From IMG/VR virus record IMGVR_UViG_3300025276_004419, positions 1 through 64,000 of that record: a stretch of 64,000 nt of DNA. One strand, given 5' to 3'. Shown here piece by piece: positions 9,078-17,313 of this stretch. A program made the translations under genes and the position numbers. The notes under the pieces were generated by a model. That model did no database searches. It saw only the letters and a program-made list of their open reading frames with translations, and had not been told where the DNA came from. The stretch comes from a virus. Within the stretch, counting starts at the first letter, position 1. Each line of letters starts with the position of its first letter.

Positions 9078-9683
9078 ATGAAAAAAGTACTAGTAGAAAC
9101 TCAAATTTTTAAACCTAAGGGTTTAATGCTTACCGAAGGGAAGCTCTCTAATAGAGGGAATCCTATGGTTGAGGGTATCCTAGCTACTGCTGAAGTAAAA
9201 AATGGTAATGGTCGTTACTACCCAAGAGAATTATGGGAACGTGAGATCGATAAATACATGGAATCAGTTAGTCAAAATAGAGCATTGGGTGAATTAGATC
9301 ACCCCGAATCCTCTGTTATTAACTTAAAAAATGTATCCCATAATATTACTGAAATGTGGTGGGACGGAGATGAAGTGTATGGTAAAATCGAAATACTACC
9401 TACCCCATCAGGTAACATCTTAAAAGCATTAATTGAAAATAATATTACTGTAGGTGTTTCATCCCGTGGGATGGGTTCACTTGAGGATAGAGGTGGTGTA
9501 TTAGAGGTACAAGATGACTTCGAATTACTATGTTGGGATTTTGTTTCAACTCCATCTAACCCAGGTTCATATATGGAAATTGTTACTGAAGGTAAAAAAG
9601 CTCAAATAAATAAATATCAAGGTGTTAATAGTATCGTAAATGAACTTTTATGCGCTAACACTTGCACTTGTTATTTAGACTAA
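9078..9683 (+). CDS. 21: Prohead core protease (T4 gp21-like)
   Basis: This 201-residue serine protease matures the prohead by cutting scaffold and capsid proteins; T4 gp21 has 212 residues. The catalytic His is in GELDHPE (H75) and the Ser in VGVSSRGMG (S128/S129), the arrangement of the herpesvirus-assemblin-like phage proteases. The NGNGRYYPRELW segment near residue 42 is typical of the family. The C-terminus (CANTCTCYLD) is cysteine-rich and unusual, but the core is complete. It stands between the core proteins and the scaffold, and a strong hairpin terminator follows. Confidence 0.92.
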   Translation: MKKVLVETQIFKPKGLMLTEGKLSNRGNPMVEGILATAEVKNGNGRYYPRELWEREIDKYMESVSQNRALGELDHPESSVINLKNVSHNITEMWWDGDEVYGKIEILPTPSGNILKALIENNITVGVSSRGMGSLEDRGGVLEVQDDFELLCWDFVSTPSNPGSYMEIVTEGKKAQINKYQGVNSIVNELLCANTCTCYLD

Positions 9684-9706
9684 TACCTCTGTATTGAGGC
9701 GCTACC

Positions 9707-9738
9707 GAAAAACGCTCTCCGAAAGGGGGGCGTTTTTC
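9707..9738 (+). terminator. Strong hairpin after prohead protease gene
   Basis: GAAAAACG pairs perfectly with CGTTTTTC. The inner CTCTCC pairs with GGGGGG through two G-U wobbles around a GAAA tetraloop, giving a 14-pair stem whose 3' arm supplies the T-run. It lies 23 bases after the protease stop and separates it from the scaffold/capsid unit. Confidence 0.8.
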
Positions 9739-9866
9739 ATGTCCCATTATATATGTATTGCTGTAATGTGAGCAATATACTATTATCTATATAGTATTCA
9801 CTAATTAAATAATTCTAATTACGTCTCCTAATAGGCGTACTCCACAAACAAAATTTTGAGGTAATT
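9739..9866 (+). promoter_or_regulatory. Leader region of the scaffold/capsid unit
   Basis: This 128-base non-coding stretch follows the terminator and leads into the scaffold gene. It contains TATATATGTATTG (near 9747-9760), which resembles the ATATGTATA variant of the late motif. GTATTGCT can also pair imperfectly with AGCAATA downstream. It should hold the promoter for scaffold and major capsid, which are expected to be expressed very strongly, but no single element is certain. Confidence 0.35.
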
Positions 9867-11087
9867 ATGGCAAACAGAGATCTGCTAAAAGAAGCAATCG
9901 CTGACGCAAAAGCACTTAAAGAAACTGCTATTGCTAACGCAAAGGCTGCTCTAGAAGAAGCTTTCGAACCAAGACTTAAGTCAATGCTTTCAGCTAAACT
10001 TGAGGAAATGGAAAAAGAAGATGAACTAGAAGAAGCTAACACGACCGAAGCTAAGAAAAAGTACAAGGACGATGATCGTAAAGATGGAGGTGAAAGTAAA
10101 GAAACTAAACGTACAGAAAAAATGAAGTACGGTAAGGATCTAGCTGAATCTGAAGTAGACGAAGAAATGGACTTAGACGAAATTCTAGCTGAACTTGAAG
10201 GTGATGTATCAGAAGATGCAAGAACGGACGCTGAGGAAGAAGGCTACGAAGACGGCATGGAAGATGAAAAAGAAGACATGGAAGATAGTGACGAAGATGA
10301 AGAAATTGATCTTGACGACTTATCAGAAGATGATCTTAAATCATTTATCGAGGATGTAATCGCTGATATGGTTAACGACGGTGAATTAGAAGCTGGTGAA
10401 GAATTTGAAGCTGAAGACGAAGAGTCTGAAGATGAAGATATCGACATTGAAGTTGAAGATGAAGAAGAAGTAACTATTGATGAGAACGCACGTACTGACG
10501 CCGAGGAAGAAGGCTACAAGGACGGTATGAAAGACGAAAAAGAAGATATGGACGAAGGTGTTATGGATAAGCTTAAAGCTGCCTATAATGACAAAGAACT
10601 CTTATCTAAAATCGTTACTGTAGATGGTGAAAAAGTATCATTGAAAGATTTGTTAGGTTTAGCTAGTAGCGGTGCTGCAGGCGGAATGGCAACATCTGGA
10701 GCTGGTAAAATGTCATCAATCGGAGAAGCTGATGAAGAAATGGATGAAATGAAGAAAGAAATCGAAGAAATGAAATCTGACCTTCACGAAACTAATCTTT
10801 TAAATGCTAAACTTCTCTACACAAATAAAATTTTCAGAGCTAAAAACTTAAAAGAAGCTCAGAAAGTTAAAGTTCTAGAAGCGTTTGACAAGGCGTCGAA
10901 TGTTAAAGAAGTAAAACTTATTTTTGAAACTCTAAACGAAGGCATGGTTGCTAAAACAACTGCTGCTCCAATTAGAGAAAATCTAGGTCGCGCTTCTAAA
11001 GCTGCTGGTGTTGCACCAACAAAACAACCTATAGTTGAAATCAACTCTCAGGTTGCTAGATGGCAAAAACTAGCAGGTATTAAATAA
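9867..11087 (+). CDS. 22: Prohead scaffold/core protein (T4 gp22-like)
   Basis: This 406-residue, extremely acidic scaffold forms the core on which the capsid assembles and is later degraded by the prohead protease. The N-terminal and middle parts are long Glu/Asp-rich helices. A motif ARTDAEEEGY...DGM.DEKED appears twice, near residues 117-138 and 206-228. The C-terminal part (NLLNAKLLYTNKIFRAK, then EAFDKASNVKEVKLIFETL) is the conserved gp22 region that contacts capsid subunits. It is longer than T4 gp22 (269 residues), mainly because of the acidic repeats. It is followed 18 bases later by the major capsid gene. Confidence 0.9.
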   Translation: MANRDLLKEAIADAKALKETAIANAKAALEEAFEPRLKSMLSAKLEEMEKEDELEEANTTEAKKKYKDDDRKDGGESKETKRTEKMKYGKDLAESEVDEEMDLDEILAELEGDVSEDARTDAEEEGYEDGMEDEKEDMEDSDEDEEIDLDDLSEDDLKSFIEDVIADMVNDGELEAGEEFEAEDEESEDEDIDIEVEDEEEVTIDENARTDAEEEGYKDGMKDEKEDMDEGVMDKLKAAYNDKELLSKIVTVDGEKVSLKDLLGLASSGAAGGMATSGAGKMSSIGEADEEMDEMKKEIEEMKSDLHETNLLNAKLLYTNKIFRAKNLKEAQKVKVLEAFDKASNVKEVKLIFETLNEGMVAKTTAAPIRENLGRASKAAGVAPTKQPIVEINSQVARWQKLAGIK

Positions 11088-11105
11088 CAATTAAATTTTA
11101 AACAA

Positions 11106-12794
11106 ATGTCACAATTAAATTCTCTTTTAGAGTCCGCAGGTTCAGGTTGGAAAAACATGCAATCGGACGCTGCTAGATTGGCTAATAAGTGGGAAAAAAC
11201 AGGTTTGTTAGAAGGCTTCAATAAAGAAGTTGATAAAAACAACATGAGTTTGATCCTCGAAAACCAAGCTAAACAATTAGTAACTGAGCAATCACAAACA
11301 GGTGGTACAGCTAACTTTTCAGTAGGTACTGGTGAGCAGTGGGCTGGTGTAGCTCTTCCATTGGTACGTAAGGTATTCGGTCAAATCGCTGCTAAGGAAT
11401 TCGTTTCTGTTCAGCCAATGAACTTGCCTTCAGGTCTAGTATTTTATCTAGATTTCCAATATGGTTCAGCAAAAACTCCATTTGCTGCTGGTGATTCACT
11501 TTATGGTAATGCTAACGCAGATTTCCCATTCGGTACTAACACAAACAACTTAGACCAATTAGGTGCTGGTGGATTGTATGGTGCAGGTAAGTTTACTTAC
11601 TCAACTAACCAATTCTCAGAATCAATTGATCTAGTACTTCAAGCTGGTGTTGCATCTGCTTCTGCAGTTTTTTCTGATATCAACTTTGATAGTAGATTAT
11701 CACAATCATTAGCTGATAACGAAATTTGGAAATACCAAGTTGCTACTGCAGACTTGCCATCATTCGATTCTGAAGCTGTTCGTGGTTTCGTTCTTATTTC
11801 AGGATCAATCGGAGATGCTACTGCAGTACAAGCTGATGATTTGCTAATGTCATTTACTAAAGTAAACGGTGCAAATCTTGAATTCTTTGTATCTGCTTCA
11901 GATGCTTCGCTTCTTAAATTACTAAGTTACGATGTATTCTATCAGAAAGCAACAACTATGTCTCCTTACGAGGTAGGTGATTTCGAAGCAGGTAATGACT
12001 TTGCTGAGCCAAACTCACTTAACCAGACTCAAATCGCAATCCCTGAGATTAACATTCAGATGCGTTCAGAGGCTATCGTAGCTAAGACTAAAAAGTTGAA
12101 AGCTGTTTGGACTCCTGAGTTCGCTCAAGATCTTAACGCTTACCAAGCTTTGGATGCTGAAGCTGAAGTAACTAACATCATGAGTGAGTACATTTCTTTG
12201 GAAATTGACTTAGAAATTCTTGATATGTTGATTGAAGATGCTGCCGCTGGTACTGAGTACTGGTCAGCTCAAAACAACAGACAAGTAGATGCAGCTGGTA
12301 ACGTTGTTAACGTTGACGCTTCAGGTTTCTACAATACTCAAGGTGGTTGGTTCCAAACTTTAGGTACTAAACTACAGAAATTGTCAAATAGAATTCACCA
12401 GTTAACTCTTAGAGGTGGTGCTAATTTTATGGTAATTTCTCCTGCTGTTGCAACAATCCTAGAATCAATTCCAGGATTTGCCTCAACTTCAGATGGTGAT
12501 GTATCTAAAAACTATGCGTTTGGTGTACAAAAAGCTGGTTCATTGAATAACAGATATGACGTATACAAAAACCCTTACATGAACGAAAACATTATCCTTA
12601 TGGGGTATAGAGGTTCTCAGTTCTTGGAAAGTGGTGCTGTATTCGCTCCATACATTCCGTTAATCATGACTCCTCTTATCTACGATCCAGAAACGTTTAC
12701 TCCACGTAAAGGTCTCTTAACTCGTTATGCTAAGAAGATGATTCGTCCAGAATTCTATGGTAAAGTATATGTAAACGGTTTAAATACCCTTTAA
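11106..12794 (+). CDS. 23: Major capsid protein (T4 gp23-like)
   Basis: This is the HK97-fold major head protein, 562 residues (T4 gp23 has 521). The first 65 or so residues are a helical, charged region of the kind removed by the prohead protease. After it comes QTGGTANFSVGTGEQWA and then PLVRKVFGQIAAKEFVSVQP, the conserved opening of mature gp23-like proteins. Later conserved parts are KAVWTPEFAQDLNAYQALDAE and GGANFMVISP, and the C-terminus holds PYIPLIMTPLIYDPETF. Strong codon regularity and a perfect terminator directly after the gene fit very high expression. Confidence 0.95.
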   Translation: MSQLNSLLESAGSGWKNMQSDAARLANKWEKTGLLEGFNKEVDKNNMSLILENQAKQLVTEQSQTGGTANFSVGTGEQWAGVALPLVRKVFGQIAAKEFVSVQPMNLPSGLVFYLDFQYGSAKTPFAAGDSLYGNANADFPFGTNTNNLDQLGAGGLYGAGKFTYSTNQFSESIDLVLQAGVASASAVFSDINFDSRLSQSLADNEIWKYQVATADLPSFDSEAVRGFVLISGSIGDATAVQADDLLMSFTKVNGANLEFFVSASDASLLKLLSYDVFYQKATTMSPYEVGDFEAGNDFAEPNSLNQTQIAIPEINIQMRSEAIVAKTKKLKAVWTPEFAQDLNAYQALDAEAEVTNIMSEYISLEIDLEILDMLIEDAAAGTEYWSAQNNRQVDAAGNVVNVDASGFYNTQGGWFQTLGTKLQKLSNRIHQLTLRGGANFMVISPAVATILESIPGFASTSDGDVSKNYAFGVQKAGSLNNRYDVYKNPYMNENIILMGYRGSQFLESGAVFAPYIPLIMTPLIYDPETFTPRKGLLTRYAKKMIRPEFYGKVYVNGLNTL

Positions 12795-12820
12795 TATATA
12801 GCCTAGAATAGGAAAAATTA

Positions 12821-12847
12821 AGCCCCGCGAAAGCGGGGCTTTTTTTT
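12821..12847 (+). terminator. Perfect rho-independent terminator after major capsid gene
   Basis: AGCCCCGC and GCGGGGCT form a perfect 8-pair stem around a GAAA tetraloop, followed directly by a run of T. It lies 26 bases after the capsid stop. Confidence 0.93.
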
Positions 12848-12861
12848 ATATGTATAATAAA
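12847..12861 (+). promoter_or_regulatory. Late-motif variant TATATGTATAATAAA before phoH
   Basis: TATATGTATAATAAA directly follows the capsid terminator T-run and precedes the phoH ATG by 19 bases. It is the ATATGTATA version of the recurrent motif, with G replacing the middle T. Confidence 0.5.
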
Positions 12862-12880
12862 CAACTAAAAGTTCTATATT

Positions 12881-13612
12881 ATGGCTCAAAAGCATCATGA
12901 TGATGAGGTATTCCGTGAAAAGCGTAAACCTAAAACTCCTATCAAGTTTAAAATCACATTAAATGAGGAACAAAAAGAAGCTAAATCTAAAATCCTTAAA
13001 AGTACAATTACTCTATTAGCAGGCTCAGCAGGTTCAGGTAAAACTTTACTAGCTTGTCAAATTGCACTTGAGAAATTATTCATGAGAGAATGCGATAAAA
13101 TAATCATAACGCGACCTACTGTGAGTAAGGAGGAAATCGGCTTTTTACCGGGTGATCTCCGCGAGAAAATGGACCCATGGGTGCAGCCTATTTATCAAAA
13201 TATGTATGCCCTATATGATAAAGTTAAAATTGAAAAACTTATATCAGATGGTGCAATAGAGATTGTCCCTGTTAGTTTTATGCGTGGTAGAACATTCTTA
13301 GATAGCGTTGTTATTGTAGATGAAGCTCAAAACGTTACACACGAACAAATGCAAATGATTGTTACTCGTATTGGTTTACGTTCTAAAATGATTGTGTGTG
13401 GTGATGATCACCAAGTGGATTTAAAGTCAAAACGCGATTCTGGATTTAGATTTTTATATACAGCAGCACGTAAGATAAAAAACATGGTAGGTATTTCTTT
13501 AGTAACTAACCATAGAGATCCAATTGTTGAAGATTTAATCAATTTATACGATGAAGCGGAAGAAAATGGATTAGATTTAGGCACTTCAGGTTCTAGCAAT
13601 AAACGTAAATAG
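12881..13612 (+). CDS. phoH: PhoH-like P-loop ATPase
   Basis: This 243-residue PhoH-family protein has Walker A GSAGSGKT at residues 48-55, RPTV followed by IGFLPGDLREKMDPW (a PhoH hallmark) in the middle, Walker B VVIVDEAQN near residue 147, and the sensor-like CGDDHQVD. PhoH genes are very common in marine T4-like phages. The host protein is phosphate-starvation regulated and helicase-like, but the phage role is not settled. The N-terminus is a short basic extension. It stands alone between a terminator and a late-type motif, so it is probably transcribed separately. Confidence 0.92.
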   Translation: MAQKHHDDEVFREKRKPKTPIKFKITLNEEQKEAKSKILKSTITLLAGSAGSGKTLLACQIALEKLFMRECDKIIITRPTVSKEEIGFLPGDLREKMDPWVQPIYQNMYALYDKVKIEKLISDGAIEIVPVSFMRGRTFLDSVVIVDEAQNVTHEQMQMIVTRIGLRSKMIVCGDDHQVDLKSKRDSGFRFLYTAARKIKNMVGISLVTNHRDPIVEDLINLYDEAEENGLDLGTSGSSNKRK

Positions 13613-13625
13613 TAATATTTCTTCT

Positions 13626-13642
13626 AATATTTATAACTAAAA
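13626..13642 (+). promoter_or_regulatory. Late-promoter-like motif
   Basis: AATATTTATAACTAAAA lies 5 bases before the ATG at 13648. Same motif family as at 1886, 4404 and others. Confidence 0.55.
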
Positions 13643-13647
13643 TAAGC

Positions 13648-14163
13648 ATGGCAAATTGTCCTCCTAAAACTCCACCTACTGGCTGTTTGGATGTAACTAT
13701 CCAAGAATCTATTATTCTTCCTAATTATAATACCCAGGAATCGTTTAATAAATTTACTGTATGTGGTATAAACAACTATGTTACAAGAACTGAAGTTATT
13801 GACCATCAATGGAGTGGTTCACTTACGGCAAATGGTATAGGTATTATAGGGTTCGCCCCAACCAAAGAAGAACTCACCCCAGGAGCTTTTGTAAATACAG
13901 ACGTTAAATATATTAGAATTACTAATTTCCCTACCAGTGATAAATTTGCAAGTATATTTTGTGTTAAATCAAATGCAGAATCAGTCACATTTAAAGTAGA
14001 ACCAGGAAAATCTCTTATTTTAGCTAATGATGCTTTTGATGTCCCAGCATTAGTTTCAGGTTCATTAGATTATATGAGTGAAATTAAAGCAATGGCGGGT
14101 GATGGTAACAACCCAGACTATTCAGGTAGTATACAAATTGAATATGTTGTTGCCTCAGCTTAA
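13648..14163 (+). CDS. Hypothetical beta-rich structural protein
   Basis: This 171-residue protein is predicted to be mostly beta strand, with three cysteines in the first 40 residues or so (NCPPK..., GCLD, VCGI) and one near residue 108. There is no signal peptide or catalytic motif. It has its own late-type motif upstream and a terminator downstream, so it is a single-gene late unit between phoH and the neck gene. A virion surface or decoration protein would fit this expression pattern, but that is inference. Confidence 0.7.
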   Translation: MANCPPKTPPTGCLDVTIQESIILPNYNTQESFNKFTVCGINNYVTRTEVIDHQWSGSLTANGIGIIGFAPTKEELTPGAFVNTDVKYIRITNFPTSDKFASIFCVKSNAESVTFKVEPGKSLILANDAFDVPALVSGSLDYMSEIKAMAGDGNNPDYSGSIQIEYVVASA

Positions 14164-14187
14164 TATATAAAACACACATTTAAATTT

Positions 14188-14217
14188 AGGGGCCCTTAAT
14201 TGGAGCCCCTTCTTTTA
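14188..14217 (+). terminator. Hairpin terminator before neck gene
   Basis: AGGGGC pairs with GCCCCT across an 11-base loop, followed by TCTTTT. It lies 24 bases after the preceding stop and is immediately followed by the next late-type motif. Confidence 0.75.
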
Positions 14218-14232
14218 ATATTTATAACAAAA
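14217..14232 (+). promoter_or_regulatory. Late-promoter-like motif before gp13 gene
   Basis: AATATTTATAACAAAA abuts the preceding terminator and ends 4 bases before the ATG at 14237. Confidence 0.55.
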
Positions 14233-14236
14233 AGAC

Positions 14237-15400
14237 ATGGCAAACATCCCTATTTGGCCTGGATCATCATCATTTGCACCAGGAGATACTCCATTCGGTT
14301 TTTATGATTATAATCCTGACTTTCAAAGAGATGCTGATAAAGTATCTAAATTTTGTGGTCTACGTTTAGGTTTCCCAATTGAAAACGTTGAATTACAAGA
14401 TATAAACTTCTATACTGCTTTTGAGGAAGCCGTTACTGTTTATTCTAACGAATTATTCGCTTATAAACAAAGGGAAGACTATTTAACTTTAGAAGGTACT
14501 TCTTATTCGTATGAAAATAGTAATATAAATTTTCAAGATGCTATTGTTACCCCTAATTTAAGAACAATAGTTGACCTCTCGGAACAATATGGAACTTGGG
14601 CAGGTGTAGGTGGTGATGTAGATTGGTATAAAGGCAATATTGTCCTTACATCAAGCATCCAAGATTATAATTTAGATGATTGGGCATCATCAGTAGGTTT
14701 AACTGGTAGCGATGTTGAAATTATGAGAATATTTTATGAACCACGCCCCGCAAGTTCTGAAATATTTGGTGGTTTTATGGGTGGTGCCTTAGGTATGGGT
14801 GCTATAGCAGCATCAGGGATGGCAGGATATGGAGCAAATTCATTTTTAATGACACCCTTAAGTATGGATCTACAAATGATTCAAGGTATTGAAATGTTTA
14901 GAAATGTTTTATTTGCTAACTATACATTCCAATTAATTAATAATAAATTAAGGATATTCCCAGTCCCAACCGATTCTGAAAATGGTGATAATTTATGGTT
15001 TGAATATATGCTTAAATCTGATGAAGATTGTGTTGCTGTAGAAGTAGATCCTAATAAAATATCTAACATATCTCAAGTCCCTTATAGAAATATTGATTAC
15101 GATAGTATCAATTCTGTAGGTAGAAGTTGGATATTTGAATATACATTAGCATTATCTAAAGAAATATTAGGCTACGTAAGAGGTAAATACACTTCAGTAC
15201 CAATCCCAGGAGCGGAAGTAACATTAAATCAAGCTGATTTATTAACATCAGCAACAGCAGATAAAAATGCATTAGTAGATAGATTACGAGCTTATTTTGA
15301 TGATACTTCTAGACAAAAATTACTAGAAAGAAAACAAGCTGAGTCAGTAGCAATGCAAAGTGAATTAGATAGAGTACCAATGACAATCTTTGTAGGATAA
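14237..15400 (+). CDS. 13: Neck protein (T4 gp13-like)
   Basis: This 387-residue head-completion/neck protein forms a ring under the portal in T4. The family signature is the C-terminal ALVDRLRAYFDDTSRQKLLE followed by QSELDRVPMTIFVG. The N-terminal FGFYDYNPDFQRDADKV and FCGLRLGFPIENVELQD are also typical. A Gly/Ala/Met-rich stretch near residues 178-205 (GGFMGGALGMGAIAASGMAG) is a hydrophobic loop. The stop overlaps the gp14-like ATG by one base, keeping the neck genes coupled. Confidence 0.88.
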   Translation: MANIPIWPGSSSFAPGDTPFGFYDYNPDFQRDADKVSKFCGLRLGFPIENVELQDINFYTAFEEAVTVYSNELFAYKQREDYLTLEGTSYSYENSNINFQDAIVTPNLRTIVDLSEQYGTWAGVGGDVDWYKGNIVLTSSIQDYNLDDWASSVGLTGSDVEIMRIFYEPRPASSEIFGGFMGGALGMGAIAASGMAGYGANSFLMTPLSMDLQMIQGIEMFRNVLFANYTFQLINNKLRIFPVPTDSENGDNLWFEYMLKSDEDCVAVEVDPNKISNISQVPYRNIDYDSINSVGRSWIFEYTLALSKEILGYVRGKYTSVPIPGAEVTLNQADLLTSATADKNALVDRLRAYFDDTSRQKLLERKQAESVAMQSELDRVPMTIFVG

Positions 15401-15966
15401 TGGCATTATACGGTGGAGCAAGAGACATGAGTCTCTTTAGAAATATTAATAGGGAATTAATGCACGACATTATTTCTCAACAATGTGTTTTGTACAAATA
15501 TGATTTGGATGAGACGCAAGTAAATATATATGGCGAAGCTTCTACCGAAAAATATTACCACCCACCAGTATTGTTGTATTGTTTAATCGAAACCCCTAAT
15601 CAACAATTTCCTGAAAGTGAATTTGGTCCTAATTTTAATTGGAACCCAACATTTAAATTCTTAAAAGATGATCTTTTAGCACCTACATCAGGCAGTTGTG
15701 AAGAAGATAACGATAATCCTAATAGTGCTAATTTAGTAACTGAAATAGGTGATATTATTATGTATCATGATTCATATTTCCAAATTGATACTGTTAATAT
15801 AAGTCAATATTTTGTAGGTAAAGATCCACAATATGATTTTAAAGATGATAATGGTGTAAATCCACTAGAATCTGATTTAAATAGATTTGGTTATAATGTC
15901 TCAGTAATATGTGAAACTCATTACGTACCAGCAGATAAAGTACAAATTCAATTAGAAAGATTTTAA
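15400..15966 (+). CDS. 14: Neck protein (T4 gp14-like)
   Basis: This 188-residue protein opens with YGGARDMSLFRNINRELMHDI, the conserved beginning of gp14-like neck proteins in marine T4-like phages. In T4, gp13 and gp14 together seal the filled head and connect it to the tail. The rest is beta-rich, with a polar insertion near residues 103-112 (CEEDNDNPNS). It directly follows the gp13-like gene and overlaps the next gene by one base. Confidence 0.8.
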   Translation: MALYGGARDMSLFRNINRELMHDIISQQCVLYKYDLDETQVNIYGEASTEKYYHPPVLLYCLIETPNQQFPESEFGPNFNWNPTFKFLKDDLLAPTSGSCEEDNDNPNSANLVTEIGDIIMYHDSYFQIDTVNISQYFVGKDPQYDFKDDNGVNPLESDLNRFGYNVSVICETHYVPADKVQIQLERF

Positions 15967-16940
15967 TGGCTAAACAAAGAAAACCCATACCAAAATCACA
16001 AAGAGAACTTAGCGAAGGTTTACAAACCCCTAGTTATGTTCAAGCTGGTAATCCTAATGGTGCAAATAAGTACTCTGAAAATCCCAACCTAAATCAGGCC
16101 GGTATACCATTTAACCGTTCAGAAAAGATGTCTCGTAAAGGAGACACGTATAAAGACTTTACAGTTGGATTACAGGATATAGATGAGGCAATTTTTTATT
16201 ATTTTGAAAATGTAATACGTCCTACAGTAATTCAAAACGGGGAAAGAATAGCAGTACCCGTTATATATGGTTCACCTGAAAGATGGAAATCAGTTCAAAA
16301 AGATGGGTATTATAGAGATAAAAATGGTGCCATAATGTCACCTATAATTTTATTCAAACGTAATTCATTAACAAAAAATAGAACACTAACAAATAAATTA
16401 GACGCTAACCAACCTAATCTATATACGGGTTGGATGAAGCAGTATAATGACAAAAATTTCTATTCTAATTTTAACGCACTAAATAATAGAGACCAAACTA
16501 AACAATTTGTAGCAAATGTAGTCCCAGATTATGTAAACCTCCAATATAGTGTTATTATTCAAACATATTATGTAGACCAACTAAACAAGATAATAGAAGC
16601 AGTTGAGTACGCATCAGATGCGTACTGGGGTAATCCTGACCGTTATAAATTCATGGCTCGTATTGACAGCTTTAATACTGTAAATGAAATAGCAAAGGGT
16701 GAAGATCGTTCTGTTAGGAGTACATTTAACATCAATATGTATGGATATATAATACCGGACGCTATACAAAAAGAATTAAGCTCTATTAAAAAATACAATT
16801 CAAAATCAAAAATTGTATTTTCATTAGAAACTACTTCAAATCCTGATGTGTTTACTCCGGACCCTCAAGTTACAGAAGACGGTAGAGAACGTCTTGCTGA
16901 AAATGTTACGACACGTAAAAGATTAAATGACGAAGAATAA
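15966..16940 (+). CDS. 15: Probable tail completion/sheath stabiliser (T4 gp15-like)
   Basis: This 324-residue protein, after a polar 60-residue start, contains DIDEAIFYYFENVIRPTV, then RIAVPVIYGSPERW and the conserved IMSPIILFKR segment. That combination matches the tail-sheath stabiliser/tail completion family of T4-like phages. In T4, gp15 caps the tail and joins it to the neck. The location after gp13 and gp14 agrees. The Lys/Arg-rich N-terminus and polar C-terminus are longer than in T4 (272 residues). The name is probable, not certain. Confidence 0.65.
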   Translation: MAKQRKPIPKSQRELSEGLQTPSYVQAGNPNGANKYSENPNLNQAGIPFNRSEKMSRKGDTYKDFTVGLQDIDEAIFYYFENVIRPTVIQNGERIAVPVIYGSPERWKSVQKDGYYRDKNGAIMSPIILFKRNSLTKNRTLTNKLDANQPNLYTGWMKQYNDKNFYSNFNALNNRDQTKQFVANVVPDYVNLQYSVIIQTYYVDQLNKIIEAVEYASDAYWGNPDRYKFMARIDSFNTVNEIAKGEDRSVRSTFNINMYGYIIPDAIQKELSSIKKYNSKSKIVFSLETTSNPDVFTPDPQVTEDGRERLAENVTTRKRLNDEE

Positions 16941-17260
16941 TGGGTAACGTAAGATTTTTAGATCAAGTATCAGTAAACTCATTTGCTAATGGAACTAATA
17001 ATTCATCAGCATTTGGTGCTGCTCTTCCTAGGATAATACTCCCAGGAGCAACATATATAGTATCATCTAATACTAGTGTATCTACTTGGAGATTAACAAA
17101 CGCTGGTACATTAATTTTAGAACTTGGCCCACAAATAGAATTACCTGATGGTAGTGTGGTACGTGCTGATTCTCAACTTTATGTTGGAGATATTTTAGAA
17201 AACCAAGGTACTATATTCAACTCAGGATTAATAGAAATAGGAGGAGAACAAACTAATTAA
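16940..17260 (+). CDS. Small beta-rich hypothetical protein before fibre cluster
   Basis: This 106-residue protein is predicted to be all beta, with Asn/Ser-rich turns and no motif I recognise. The regular strands (ATYIVSSNTSV, GTLILELGP, NQGTIFNSGLIEIGG) suggest a virion or fibre-associated fold. It overlaps the gp15-like stop by one base. A terminator hairpin starts within its last codons. Confidence 0.65.
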   Translation: MGNVRFLDQVSVNSFANGTNNSSAFGAALPRIILPGATYIVSSNTSVSTWRLTNAGTLILELGPQIELPDGSVVRADSQLYVGDILENQGTIFNSGLIEIGGEQTN

Positions 17261-17274
17261 AAGTTTGTTTTTTT
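17247..17274 (+). terminator. Hairpin terminator overlapping the preceding stop codon
   Basis: AACAAACT pairs with AGTTTGTT around a 7-base loop and runs into seven T. The 5' arm lies in the last codons of the preceding gene. It closes the neck unit before the fibre cluster. Confidence 0.75.
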
Positions 17275-17287
17275 GATGGAAAGTTAA

Positions 17288-17303
17288 AATATTTATAATA
17301 AAA
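17288..17303 (+). promoter_or_regulatory. Late-promoter-like motif before first fibre gene
   Basis: AATATTTATAATAAAA lies 10 bases before the GTG start at 17314 and just after a terminator. Confidence 0.55.
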
Positions 17304-17313
17304 TTTATTCGCA

